This document shows, piece by piece, positions 43,247-51,088 of a stretch of DNA of 64,000 nt (position 1 is the first letter of the stretch; each line of letters opens with the position of its first letter). The stretch covers positions 868,001-932,000 of the forward strand of contig NC_015177.1 in the NCBI RefSeq assembly GCF_000190735.1, given 5' to 3'. Origin of the DNA: Pseudopedobacter saltans DSM 12145 (lineage in GTDB: Bacteria > Bacteroidota > Bacteroidia > Sphingobacteriales > Sphingobacteriaceae). A program made the position numbers and the translations under genes. Under the pieces are notes generated by a model. The model worked only from the letters and a program-made list of their open reading frames with translations, did not search any database and was not told the origin of the DNA.

Positions 43247-44314
43247 ATGAAAAAGAAAAAACAAGAAAAAGAGCTAGTTGGGGTAAAAGAAATTGCCAGA
43301 AGAGCAAATGTCTCTATTGCCACTGTTGATAGAGTATTACATAATAGAGTAGGCGTTTCTCCAAAAACCAAAGCTAAAATAGATGCAATTATTGAAGAAC
43401 TGAATTATAAACCAAATATTTTAGCGCGAAGACTAGCTTCAAAGGAAATTTTGAGATTTGCAGTTCTAATTCCATCTGTATCTGAAGAGACAGATTATTG
43501 GGATGCACCTTTAGAAGGAATAAAGCAAGCTGAGTCTGAAATAGCAACTTACGGAATAGAGATCGATAAATACTTCTTTGATCAAAACGACAAAAAATCA
43601 TTTTTAAATGAATCAAAGAAAATCTTAGATAAAAGGTATCATGGTATATTATTAGCACCGATGTTTATAGAGGAATCCATAGACTTTGTAAAAGAATGCT
43701 TGAAAGTGAAAATACCTTGTGTTTTTATTAACTCGGATTTACCAGATATTTCTAGTTTATGTTATATAGGTCCAAACTTATATCACGCAGGGGCATTGGC
43801 AGCACATCTATGTGGCTATTTGATCGGTCGGAAAGAAAAGATTTTAATTGTTAATATCTCTAAAGAGATAGACAATCATCATCATCTTTTAAGAAAAGAG
43901 CAAGGCTTTAAAGAGTATTTTGATAATCATCAAAAAATGAATGATATCTTAAAATTGGATATTAGAGATACAAGCTATAAAGCGGTGAGTAAAGAACTAA
44001 AGAAGACTTTTGCAGCAAATAAAATTGACTTGGTATTCGTCACAAATTCCAGGGTGTCTTCCGTTGCGAAATTTTTCGAGGAGCAAAAGGTTGAAAATAC
44101 CAAATTGATAGGGTTCGATTTTCTTAAAGAAAACATAGAATACCTTAAAAAAGAAACCATAGATTTCTTAATTTGTCAGAAACCTATAGAGCAGGGATAC
44201 AGGGGCATTATGGCACTCTATCAACATTTCGTTTATAATGCAGATGTAGAAAAAATCTACTATATGCCAATCGATATCATCACCAAAGAAAATTATCAGT
44301 TTTATAGAAATTAG
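43247..44314 (+). CDS. LacI-family transcriptional regulator, copy 2
   Basis: The 355-residue paralogue of the preceding gene has the same DNA-binding domain (VSIATVDRVLHNRVGVS) and nearly the same effector-binding region, so the recognition helices are almost identical and both should bind the same operators. Differences are scattered through the effector domain (for example SFLNESKKILDKRYHG and KENIEYLKKETIDF), so they may sense different sugars or form mixed dimers. It lies 163 bases downstream of copy 1. That gap contains a degenerate half-site (CGTTGAC, 43128-43134) but no good operator. The next gene starts directly after its stop. Confidence 0.93.
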   Translation: MKKKKQEKELVGVKEIARRANVSIATVDRVLHNRVGVSPKTKAKIDAIIEELNYKPNILARRLASKEILRFAVLIPSVSEETDYWDAPLEGIKQAESEIATYGIEIDKYFFDQNDKKSFLNESKKILDKRYHGILLAPMFIEESIDFVKECLKVKIPCVFINSDLPDISSLCYIGPNLYHAGALAAHLCGYLIGRKEKILIVNISKEIDNHHHLLRKEQGFKEYFDNHQKMNDILKLDIRDTSYKAVSKELKKTFAANKIDLVFVTNSRVSSVAKFFEEQKVENTKLIGFDFLKENIEYLKKETIDFLICQKPIEQGYRGIMALYQHFVYNADVEKIYYMPIDIITKENYQFYRN

Positions 44315-44953
44315 TTGTTTAAGCCAGAAAATATCGATTTGCATACAGATCAGAAAGAACAACAAAAAGAGTTTATCCAAACTTTCATCATAGATAATCA
44401 ACCTTGGATCAGCTATCAGGAACAAGATGTCTTTGCTAATGTTGAATTATCTTTTGATAATGATTTTCTCTATCTGAACTTTACTTCAATGGAGAAACAA
44501 GTAAAAGCAAAGTATAGAGATTATAACGGAAAAGTACATGAGGATAGTTGTTTCGAGTTTTTTGTGCGGTTTGATGAAGATTCAGCCTATTATAATTTGG
44601 AGGTTAATATAATAGGAAGCATTAAATTAGCGTATGGAAAGGAACGGTTTTCGAGACAATTTTTACCTATAGATATTCTTAAAAATATAGAACGCGATGT
44701 TTTTATAATACCCCTATTAAAAGATGATACATTATATATCGAGAGTACATTGAATTTAAAAATACCGGCAAAAACATTTGTTTATAATAAAGTGACTTGC
44801 CTGCAAAATCATAAATTATTTGGTAATTTTTATAAATGTGGAGGGAGCTTAGAAAAGCCACATTATCTTTCCTGGAATCATATTGTATCAGATAATCCTG
44901 ATTTCCATAGACCTGAATTTTTTAAACTAATTAATGTCTTTAAAGAAATTTAA
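44315..44953 (+). CDS. CBM9-like carbohydrate-binding protein, cytoplasmic
   Basis: The 212-residue protein starts at TTG directly after the lacI stop (no ATG fits the conserved N-terminus). It has a CBM9-like beta-sandwich: ELSFDNDFLYLNFTSMEKQVKAKYRDYNGKVHEDSCFEFFVRF in the middle and the characteristic C-terminal PHYLSWNHIVSDNPDFHRPEFF. It has no signal peptide. Similar domains bind sugar chain ends in exported enzymes; here the cytoplasmic location and gene order behind two regulators are unusual. It could bind an internal sugar ligand and modulate regulation, but this is speculation. Its stop is 38 bases before operator 9. Confidence 0.75.
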   Translation: MFKPENIDLHTDQKEQQKEFIQTFIIDNQPWISYQEQDVFANVELSFDNDFLYLNFTSMEKQVKAKYRDYNGKVHEDSCFEFFVRFDEDSAYYNLEVNIIGSIKLAYGKERFSRQFLPIDILKNIERDVFIIPLLKDDTLYIESTLNLKIPAKTFVYNKVTCLQNHKLFGNFYKCGGSLEKPHYLSWNHIVSDNPDFHRPEFFKLINVFKEI

Positions 44954-44961
44954 AAATATAT

Positions 44962-45005
44962 TTTGATAAAATGTAAAACTTTTTATATTTTCGGTAACGT
45001 ACACA
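44962..45005 (+). promoter_or_regulatory. Promoter with LacI-type operator 9 (Gfo/Idh/MocA operon)
   Basis: TTTG (44962-44965), 20 bases, then TATTTTCG (44986-44993), one mismatch from TAnnTTTG. The operator CGGTAAC|GTACACA (44992-45005) overlaps the -7 end and is identical to operator 1. The ATG is at 45021. Confidence 0.75.
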
Positions 45006-45020
45006 ATCAATTATGTCTAG

Positions 45021-46217
45021 ATGAGAAATACTGATATTACACGTAGAAAATTTATATATGGAGGAACTTTGGCCTTAAGTGCTTTGACGGTGGCTGGTAT
45101 TCCTGGTGTCGCATTTGGAAAAGCTGAAAAAGTACGGTTAGGACTTATTGGTTGTGGACAAAGAGGGGGAGGTATAAGTTCTGTCGTCAGTAAATTGGAA
45201 AATATAGATATTATCAGTTTTTGTGATGTTTCTAAAGATGCTTTCCTGACAATCAAAAAATATGCACCCAAAGAGGCGAAGTTTTATGAAAATTATCATG
45301 ACCTTTTAAATGATAAAAGAATAGATGGTGTTATCATAGCTACTCCTTTATACTTACATTATAAAATGTGTGTGGATGCTTTAGATGCAAAAAAGAACGT
45401 TTATGTAGAAAAAACAATGACTTATAGCATTCCGGAAGCAATAGATCTTGTGAAAATAGTAAATGCATCAAATTTAATATTACAGGTAGGACATCAATAT
45501 CGATACTTCCAGATGTATCACAAAATAAAGGAGATTATAGATCAGGGATGGCTGGGAAAAATCACACATTTTGAAAGTCAATATAATAGAAATTCAGATT
45601 GGAGAAGGCCTCTGAAACCAGGTGAAGATGATAGAATAGTAAACTGGAGAATGTATAAGCAATACTCAGGAGGTGTTCTTGCTGAACTATGCGCTCATCA
45701 AATTGATGTTGTGAACTGGATGCTTAACGGTCATCCTAATAGAGTTATTGGTATGGGGGACATAAATTATTGGAAAGATGGGAGAGAGACTTGTGATAAC
45801 GTTCGTACTATATATGAATATGATAATGGAGTAAAATCTAGCGTGACGTCTGTTCTTTCTAATCAATACAATAGTTACGCGATGAGAATTATGGGGTCTA
45901 AAGCAACTATTGATATCAAAAGAGAAAAAGCATTCATTTATCCGGAACCTACAACTAAAACTCTGGGAGTAGTAGATGGGGTAACTGGTGCAACGGTCGA
46001 AAGTCTAAAGCCAGGAGAAGGTAAAGAGATTATTTATGATAGTATAGATGGCTTAAATTTAGATCCTACGGCATATTCCATAATGGCCTTCGCAGATTGT
46101 ATAAAAAATAGTAAAAGACCTTTTTCTAATGTAGAAACCGGAAAAGACGTTGCTATTGCTGTTCATATGGGAAATAAAGCTGTAGATACAGGTCTAATGC
46201 AGTATTGGGATCTGTAA
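45021..46217 (+). CDS. Tat-exported Gfo/Idh/MocA oxidoreductase 1
   Basis: The 398-residue protein has a Tat signal (ITRRKFIYGGTLALSA, R-R at residues ~6-7) and then a Rossmann domain (VRLGLIGCGQRGG, ~37-49) with the family block VEKTMTY (~128) and a C-terminal Gfo/Idh/MocA beta-sheet domain (GGVLAELCAHQIDVVNWM, ~217-234). The family binds NAD(P) and oxidises or epimerises sugars; Tat members often keep a tightly bound cofactor in the periplasm. The EKP lysine of many relatives appears here as EKT. It is the first gene of the operator-9 unit, followed by two further family members and a sugar transporter. The substrate is not known. Confidence 0.85.
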   Translation: MRNTDITRRKFIYGGTLALSALTVAGIPGVAFGKAEKVRLGLIGCGQRGGGISSVVSKLENIDIISFCDVSKDAFLTIKKYAPKEAKFYENYHDLLNDKRIDGVIIATPLYLHYKMCVDALDAKKNVYVEKTMTYSIPEAIDLVKIVNASNLILQVGHQYRYFQMYHKIKEIIDQGWLGKITHFESQYNRNSDWRRPLKPGEDDRIVNWRMYKQYSGGVLAELCAHQIDVVNWMLNGHPNRVIGMGDINYWKDGRETCDNVRTIYEYDNGVKSSVTSVLSNQYNSYAMRIMGSKATIDIKREKAFIYPEPTTKTLGVVDGVTGATVESLKPGEGKEIIYDSIDGLNLDPTAYSIMAFADCIKNSKRPFSNVETGKDVAIAVHMGNKAVDTGLMQYWDL

Positions 46218-46350
46218 ATATTAGTTGTTTTTAAAGGTGCTTAGAGCCTTTGCAATCTAATTTATATCAATAAATATTAAGAGCAATTTAGATATAGACA
46301 TTTTCTGATTAATCAGAGATAACCATTTTTAAAAACCAAAAGCAATTGCT

Positions 46351-47358
46351 ATGAGCATAGACAAATTGAATAGGCGCAAATTTTTAAAAACTGCGACAAT
46401 AGCAGGCGCCGTAGTTACAGCACCAAGTCTGATTTCCAACAATCTTTTTGCTAATCAAATAAAAGGAAAACGCGTAGGTATCATCGGTCTTGATACATCA
46501 CATTCAGTAGCCTTTACCAAAGAATTGAATTCTGATAAAAGTGAATACCTGGGGTATAGAGTGGTAGCAGCCTACCCGCAGGGAAGTAAGGATATAAAAA
46601 CAAGTGTAGACAGAATTTCAGGTTTTACTGAAGACGTAAAAAAGCATGGAGTTGAGATTGTTAGTTCCATAGAAGATCTTTTGAAAAAAGTAGATGTAGT
46701 TCTCTTGGAAACTAATGATGGTAGGTTACACTTAGAGCAGGCCTTGCCTGTACTTAAGGCAAAAAAGAGAATGTTTATCGATAAACCCATAGCCGCTTCT
46801 TATAAGGACGCAAAACAAATATTCGAAACCGCTAAAAAATATGATACGCCTATTTTTTCTTCTTCTTCTTTAAGATATATAGAAGGAATGAAAGAAATTA
46901 AAGGAGGTAGTATAGGGAAAATTATTGGGGCTGATACTTACAGCCCAGCAGTATTGGAGCCTACTCACCCAGATTTTTTTTGGTATGGAATACATGGTGT
47001 CGAAATGTTATTTGCGGTAATGGGAACTGGGTGTAAAAGTGTTACGCGTGTTTTTACCGAAGGAAGTGACGTGGCTGTCGGAACGTGGGATGATGGAAGA
47101 ATAGGTGTTTTCAGAGGAATAAGAGATGGGAAAAAAGATTTTGGTGGAACTGTTATAGGAGAGAAATCAGTAGCCAGTTTTGGTAAGTTTTTAGGGTATA
47201 ATCCTCTACTTGCCGAAATTATAAAATTTTTCGAAACGGGAGTAGTGCCTTTTGATACCAAAGAAACTTTAGAAATCTGCGCTTTTATGGAAGCAGCAGA
47301 TGAAAGTAAGAAAAATGGAGGAAAACCAGTTTTAATCAGTTCAATTGTAAATAAATAA
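46351..47358 (+). CDS. Tat-exported Gfo/Idh/MocA oxidoreductase 2
   Basis: The 335-residue protein has a Tat signal (NRRKFLKTATIAGAV, residues ~7-21) and a Rossmann start RVGIIGLDTSHSVAFTKELN. The conserved block is FIDKPIAAS (~145). The C-terminal domain is shorter than in the neighbouring proteins (about 60-110 residues less overall), with YGIHGVEMLFAVMG carrying the His position. It is separated by 133 bases from the first oxidoreductase and by 7 bases from the third. Neither sequence nor context gives the substrate; periplasmic oxidation or epimerisation of a sugar is inferred from the family. Confidence 0.82.
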   Translation: MSIDKLNRRKFLKTATIAGAVVTAPSLISNNLFANQIKGKRVGIIGLDTSHSVAFTKELNSDKSEYLGYRVVAAYPQGSKDIKTSVDRISGFTEDVKKHGVEIVSSIEDLLKKVDVVLLETNDGRLHLEQALPVLKAKKRMFIDKPIAASYKDAKQIFETAKKYDTPIFSSSSLRYIEGMKEIKGGSIGKIIGADTYSPAVLEPTHPDFFWYGIHGVEMLFAVMGTGCKSVTRVFTEGSDVAVGTWDDGRIGVFRGIRDGKKDFGGTVIGEKSVASFGKFLGYNPLLAEIIKFFETGVVPFDTKETLEICAFMEAADESKKNGGKPVLISSIVNK

Positions 47359-47365
47359 ACGAGTT

Positions 47366-48721
47366 ATGAGCAACCTTAACGAAAACACTAGAAGAAAATT
47401 TATAAAAAATGCCGTGACAGGCGCTGCAGCAATCGGAGTAGGTGGAATCTTACCGGGGTTTAGCGCAAAAAGTTATGCTAATATTTTGGGGGCCAACGAT
47501 AAGGTTCGGGTGGCTTCTATGGGAGTCAATGCAAGAGGTTTGGCTCTGGCTACAAATTTCGCTGCGCAAAATAACTGTGAGGTAATTTACGTATGTGATG
47601 TAGATACAAGAGCTGCTGACAAATGTATTTCTAGAGTGTCTGAAATCCAGGGAAGAAAGCCAAAAGCAGAAGGGGATTTTAGAAAAGCTTTAGAAGATAA
47701 AAACTTAGATGCTTTGGTCGTGGCGACACCAGATCACTGGCACGCTCCTGCGGCAATTTTAGCATCAAAAGCAGGCAAACACGTGTATCTGGAGAAACCT
47801 TGTGGACACAATCCAAATGAGGGAGAACTCTTGATTAAAGCGGTTGACAAGTATAAAAATATTATACAAATGGGAAATCAACGTAGGTCTTGGCCAAATG
47901 TTGTAGCCGGAATTAAAGAGTTGCATGATGGAGTAATTGGGAAGCCCTACTTTGCAAAAACCTGGTATACCAACAATAGACCTTCAATTGGAACAGGTAA
48001 AGTTACTGCCATACCATCCTGGTTAAATTATGATTTATGGCAAGGACCAGCGCCGAGGAAAGAGTTTAAAGATAATTTGATACATTATAATTGGCATTGG
48101 TTCTGGCATTGGGGAACCGGAGAAGCCTTAAATAACGGAACTCATATGGTGGATATAGCTCGTTGGGGACTGAAAGTAGATTATCCAACCAAAGTAAGTT
48201 CCAATGGAGGTAGATATCGTTATCAAGATGATTGGGAAACTCCAGATACACAAGTGATTAATATGGAATTTGCTAATAAATGTGCTATTACTTGGGAAGG
48301 TCGAAGCTGTAATGGCAGCCCTGTGGAAGGAGCTAATGTGGGAGTTATATTTTTTGCTGAAAATGGCTCTTTACAGATTGATGGAGATAACGGGTATAAG
48401 ATTTATGATTTGAAAGGAAAACTTTTAAAAGAAGTGAAAAATGAAACTCAGGTTAATTCTGGAAGTTTAACCAATCCTTCTCAGGCCTTAGACGCTATCC
48501 ATATCCAAAACTTTTTTAATGCTATAAAGAAAGGCGAAAAATTGAATGCTGATATTGTCAGTGGACATCAAAGTACTTTACTTGTCCAGTTAGGAAATAT
48601 TGCTCAAAGAATTGGAGCTAGTTTGGAAATCGATCCGAAAAATGGAAGAATTCTGAATAGTGCAGCCGCTAAGAAGTTATGGAGTAGAGAGTATCAAAAA
48701 GGTTGGGAGCCTACAGTTTAA
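47366..48721 (+). CDS. Tat-exported Gfo/Idh/MocA oxidoreductase 3
   Basis: The 451-residue protein has a Tat signal (TRRKFIKNAVTGAAAIGVG, from residue 8) and the full family architecture: VRVASMGVNARG (~49-60), ATPDHWHAPAA (~122-132), YLEKPCGHN (~143-151) with the EKP lysine, and a substrate region with NWHWFWHWGTGEALNNGTHMVDIARWGL (~234-261). The DHWHAP and HMVD blocks place it in a group common in Bacteroidota and Planctomycetes. It does not look like the GH109 glycosidases, which share the fold and Tat signal, because their distinctive blocks are not evident. Only 16 bases separate it from the transporter gene. Confidence 0.85.
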   Translation: MSNLNENTRRKFIKNAVTGAAAIGVGGILPGFSAKSYANILGANDKVRVASMGVNARGLALATNFAAQNNCEVIYVCDVDTRAADKCISRVSEIQGRKPKAEGDFRKALEDKNLDALVVATPDHWHAPAAILASKAGKHVYLEKPCGHNPNEGELLIKAVDKYKNIIQMGNQRRSWPNVVAGIKELHDGVIGKPYFAKTWYTNNRPSIGTGKVTAIPSWLNYDLWQGPAPRKEFKDNLIHYNWHWFWHWGTGEALNNGTHMVDIARWGLKVDYPTKVSSNGGRYRYQDDWETPDTQVINMEFANKCAITWEGRSCNGSPVEGANVGVIFFAENGSLQIDGDNGYKIYDLKGKLLKEVKNETQVNSGSLTNPSQALDAIHIQNFFNAIKKGEKLNADIVSGHQSTLLVQLGNIAQRIGASLEIDPKNGRILNSAAAKKLWSREYQKGWEPTV

Positions 48722-48737
48722 TATATAGTCTGTAAAA

Positions 48738-50057
48738 ATGAGCAGTAAAAAAGTAACATCAGATCAGCTTACCAAAAGAGATACGACAATCTCGATATTG
48801 TTAATAGGCCTGGTGTTTTTCATTATAGGATTTGTATCATGGATCAATGCAATTCTGATACCTTTTTTTAAGATAGCCTGTGAGCTTACTAATTTCCAAT
48901 CCTACCTGGTAGCATTTGCCTTTTATATTTCCTATCTGGTGATGTCGGTTCCGTCTTCTTTTCTTTTGAAAGCAGTAGGCTTTAAGAAAGGAATGATGAC
49001 AGCGTTCTTCGTCATGTCTGTGGGAGCAGCATTGTTTGTTCCTGCCGCATGGTTCAGGACTTATGAAATATTTCTCTTAGGTCTGTTTACTCTTGGCTCT
49101 GGTCTGGCAATTTTACAAACGGCGTCTAATCCCTATATCACAGTGCTAGGGCCGCAGGAAAGTGCCGCACAGCGGATTAGTATCATGGGAATTTGCAACA
49201 AATTTGCTGGGATTCTAGCTCCTTTGCTATTTGCGGCAGCGGTACTAAAATCAAGTGATGCAGAACTTTTCAAGCAAGTCCCATTAATGGGAGATGCGGA
49301 AAGGGCAACAGTCTTGGATGAATTGATAAGAAGAGTAATGCTTCCATATTCAGTGGTATCAATGGTACTTATTGGTTTAGGACTGTTTATTAAATATTCA
49401 CCTCTTCCGGAAATAGATACCGAGAATGAAAGCGAAGAAGTAGCGGAAGCCAACTCTGGAAAAACAAGCATTTTTCAATTTCCACATTTGATTCTTGGAG
49501 CGGTGGCAATCTTTATACATGTAGGAACGCAGATATTAGCAATAGATACTGTAATAGGCTATGCCGGATCAATGGGGATTAATTTGATAGAAGCAAAAGT
49601 ATTTCCGTCCTATACATTAGCGCTTACAATAGCGGGGTACCTGATGGGAATCATTACCATACCACGCTTTATTAGTCAGGTAAACGCCTTAAGGTTCTGC
49701 ACTATATTAGGCGCTGCGTTGAGTCTTTTGATAATTTACGCTAATGGCAATATAACGTTGTTAGGACATACTGCTGATATTTCCATTTGGTTTGTAGTAA
49801 TGCTAGGTCTTGCAAATTCATTGGTATGGGCGGGGATATGGCCTGTCGCGCTGGATGGGTTAGGCAGATTTACCAAACTAGGTTCGTCTATCATGATCAT
49901 GGGATTGTGTGGTAATGCCATTATGCCTTTGGTGTATGGACACTTTGCAGATACACATGGTTTGAGAGAAGCTTATTGGGTATTATTCCCGTGTTATGCT
50001 TATCTGGCATATTATGCGATACACGGTCATAAATTGCGAAGGTGGTCTTTTCGATAA
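48738..50057 (+). CDS. MFS sugar transporter (FucP/GluP type)
   Basis: The 439-residue inner-membrane protein has about 12 transmembrane segments. The N-terminal part (GFVSWINAILIPFFKIACELTNFQSYLVAFAFYISYLVMSVPSSFLLKAVGFKKGM) and LQTASNPYITVLGP closely follow the FucP/glucose-galactose-type MFS family, which takes up monosaccharides with H+ or Na+. It probably imports the product of the periplasmic oxidoreductases or of the glycosidases. It is the last gene of the operator-9 unit, since a strong terminator follows at 50086. Confidence 0.9.
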   Translation: MSSKKVTSDQLTKRDTTISILLIGLVFFIIGFVSWINAILIPFFKIACELTNFQSYLVAFAFYISYLVMSVPSSFLLKAVGFKKGMMTAFFVMSVGAALFVPAAWFRTYEIFLLGLFTLGSGLAILQTASNPYITVLGPQESAAQRISIMGICNKFAGILAPLLFAAAVLKSSDAELFKQVPLMGDAERATVLDELIRRVMLPYSVVSMVLIGLGLFIKYSPLPEIDTENESEEVAEANSGKTSIFQFPHLILGAVAIFIHVGTQILAIDTVIGYAGSMGINLIEAKVFPSYTLALTIAGYLMGIITIPRFISQVNALRFCTILGAALSLLIIYANGNITLLGHTADISIWFVVMLGLANSLVWAGIWPVALDGLGRFTKLGSSIMIMGLCGNAIMPLVYGHFADTHGLREAYWVLFPCYAYLAYYAIHGHKLRRWSFR

Positions 50058-50085
50058 ACTAAATATATTGGGGAGTTTGTTTGTT

Positions 50086-50114
50086 AAAAATGAGGTGCTC
50101 GCATCTCATTTTTT
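50086..50114 (+). terminator. Terminator after the MFS transporter gene
   Basis: AAAAATGAG (50086-50094) pairs with CTCATTTTT (50105-50113), and the inner bases G-TGC and GCA-T continue the stem to a minimal loop. A T-rich tail (TTATTATTT) follows. It closes the operator-9 transcription unit. Confidence 0.8.
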
Positions 50115-50143
50115 ATTATTTAAGGTAAAATATAGAATTTATT

Positions 50144-51004
50144 ATGTTAAAAATAAAGATGTACGCTTATATGCTACTGCTCTTATTTATTGTGAAGATA
50201 GGATATGCACAACAAGTAAATCCAGAAAATCAAGCAGTAAAAATATCGAAAGATATTCGTTACGCTGAGAAGACTGATTCTAGTCAGAATGATATCTCTT
50301 CCGATAGATTATTGGATTTGTATTTACCAACTAAAATATCCAAGTCAGAAAAGTTGCCTGTTTATATGTTTATACATGGAGGAGGTTTTTCTGGAGGTGA
50401 CAAAGAACAAACAGCAGTGTTTTGTAACAAACTAGCATCTAATGGTATGGCAGTTGTATCGATCAACTATCTGCTTTACCTTAAATTGAACAAGATAAAA
50501 GGTGCAAGTTGCAGTGCGAATATGTCTAAAGGTTTGCCTACTTCTGGTAAATTTCAGGATGGTTTACATCATGCTATATACGTGGCTTCCGCAGATGCGA
50601 GTTTAGCTCTGAAATGGATAAAAGAAAACGCCAATAAATATAACTTCAATCTAAAAAAAGTAGCTATTTCTGGTGGGTCAGCCGGCGCAATGACAGCATT
50701 GTATACTGCGCTTTGTAAACAACCGCAAAGCCAGCAAATAAGTGCCATAGTTAATTTATGGGGAGGTTTGGAGAACAATAATCAGATAGTAAACACTAAC
50801 ATACCTGTTCTTACTTTTCATGGAGATAAAGATGCGCTGATTTCCGTAGATTACGCGTATTCATTACATGAATTTCTGGAAAAGAAGGGTAATAAATCCT
50901 CGAAATTGGTAATAATGGAAGGAATAGGTCATGCAGCCTATACTTATATCACCAATAATAAAGTAGAAGAAATTTTAAGTTTTTTAAATGAAGCTTATAA
51001 ATAG
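50144..51004 (+). CDS. Alpha/beta hydrolase, paralogue of the 23824 protein
   Basis: The 286-residue exported protein (signal peptide to about GYAQQ, residue 24) matches the 23824 protein closely: DIRYA, DISSDRLLDLYLP, FIHGGGFSGG, GASCSANMSKGLPTSGKFQDGLHHA, ISGGSAGAM with the nucleophile serine, FHGDKDALISVDYA with the acid, and GIGHAA with the histidine. It is therefore the same kind of carbohydrate-type esterase, in a second part of the locus. It lies after a terminator and has no operator, so it may be expressed separately. Two copies suggest different timing or specificity. Confidence 0.85.
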   Translation: MLKIKMYAYMLLLLFIVKIGYAQQVNPENQAVKISKDIRYAEKTDSSQNDISSDRLLDLYLPTKISKSEKLPVYMFIHGGGFSGGDKEQTAVFCNKLASNGMAVVSINYLLYLKLNKIKGASCSANMSKGLPTSGKFQDGLHHAIYVASADASLALKWIKENANKYNFNLKKVAISGGSAGAMTALYTALCKQPQSQQISAIVNLWGGLENNNQIVNTNIPVLTFHGDKDALISVDYAYSLHEFLEKKGNKSSKLVIMEGIGHAAYTYITNNKVEEILSFLNEAYK

Positions 51005-51088
51005 AAACTTGTTAATATTATAACCAAGAGCGACAAGCATTATTTCGTTGATGTACGCCGCAAATTTGCTCACTATTTAAACTTAAAA

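Noticed and set aside
47366-48721. GH109 alpha-N-acetylgalactosaminidase for the third Gfo/Idh/MocA protein
   Set aside because: The fold, Tat signal and hexosamine context fit, but the sequence blocks (DHWHAP, EKPCGHN) look like general oxidoreductases rather than GH109.
51048-51061. GATGTACGCCGCAA as an operator before the 51089 gene
   Set aside because: No symmetry around a central CG and no match to YGKKWAC on both arms.
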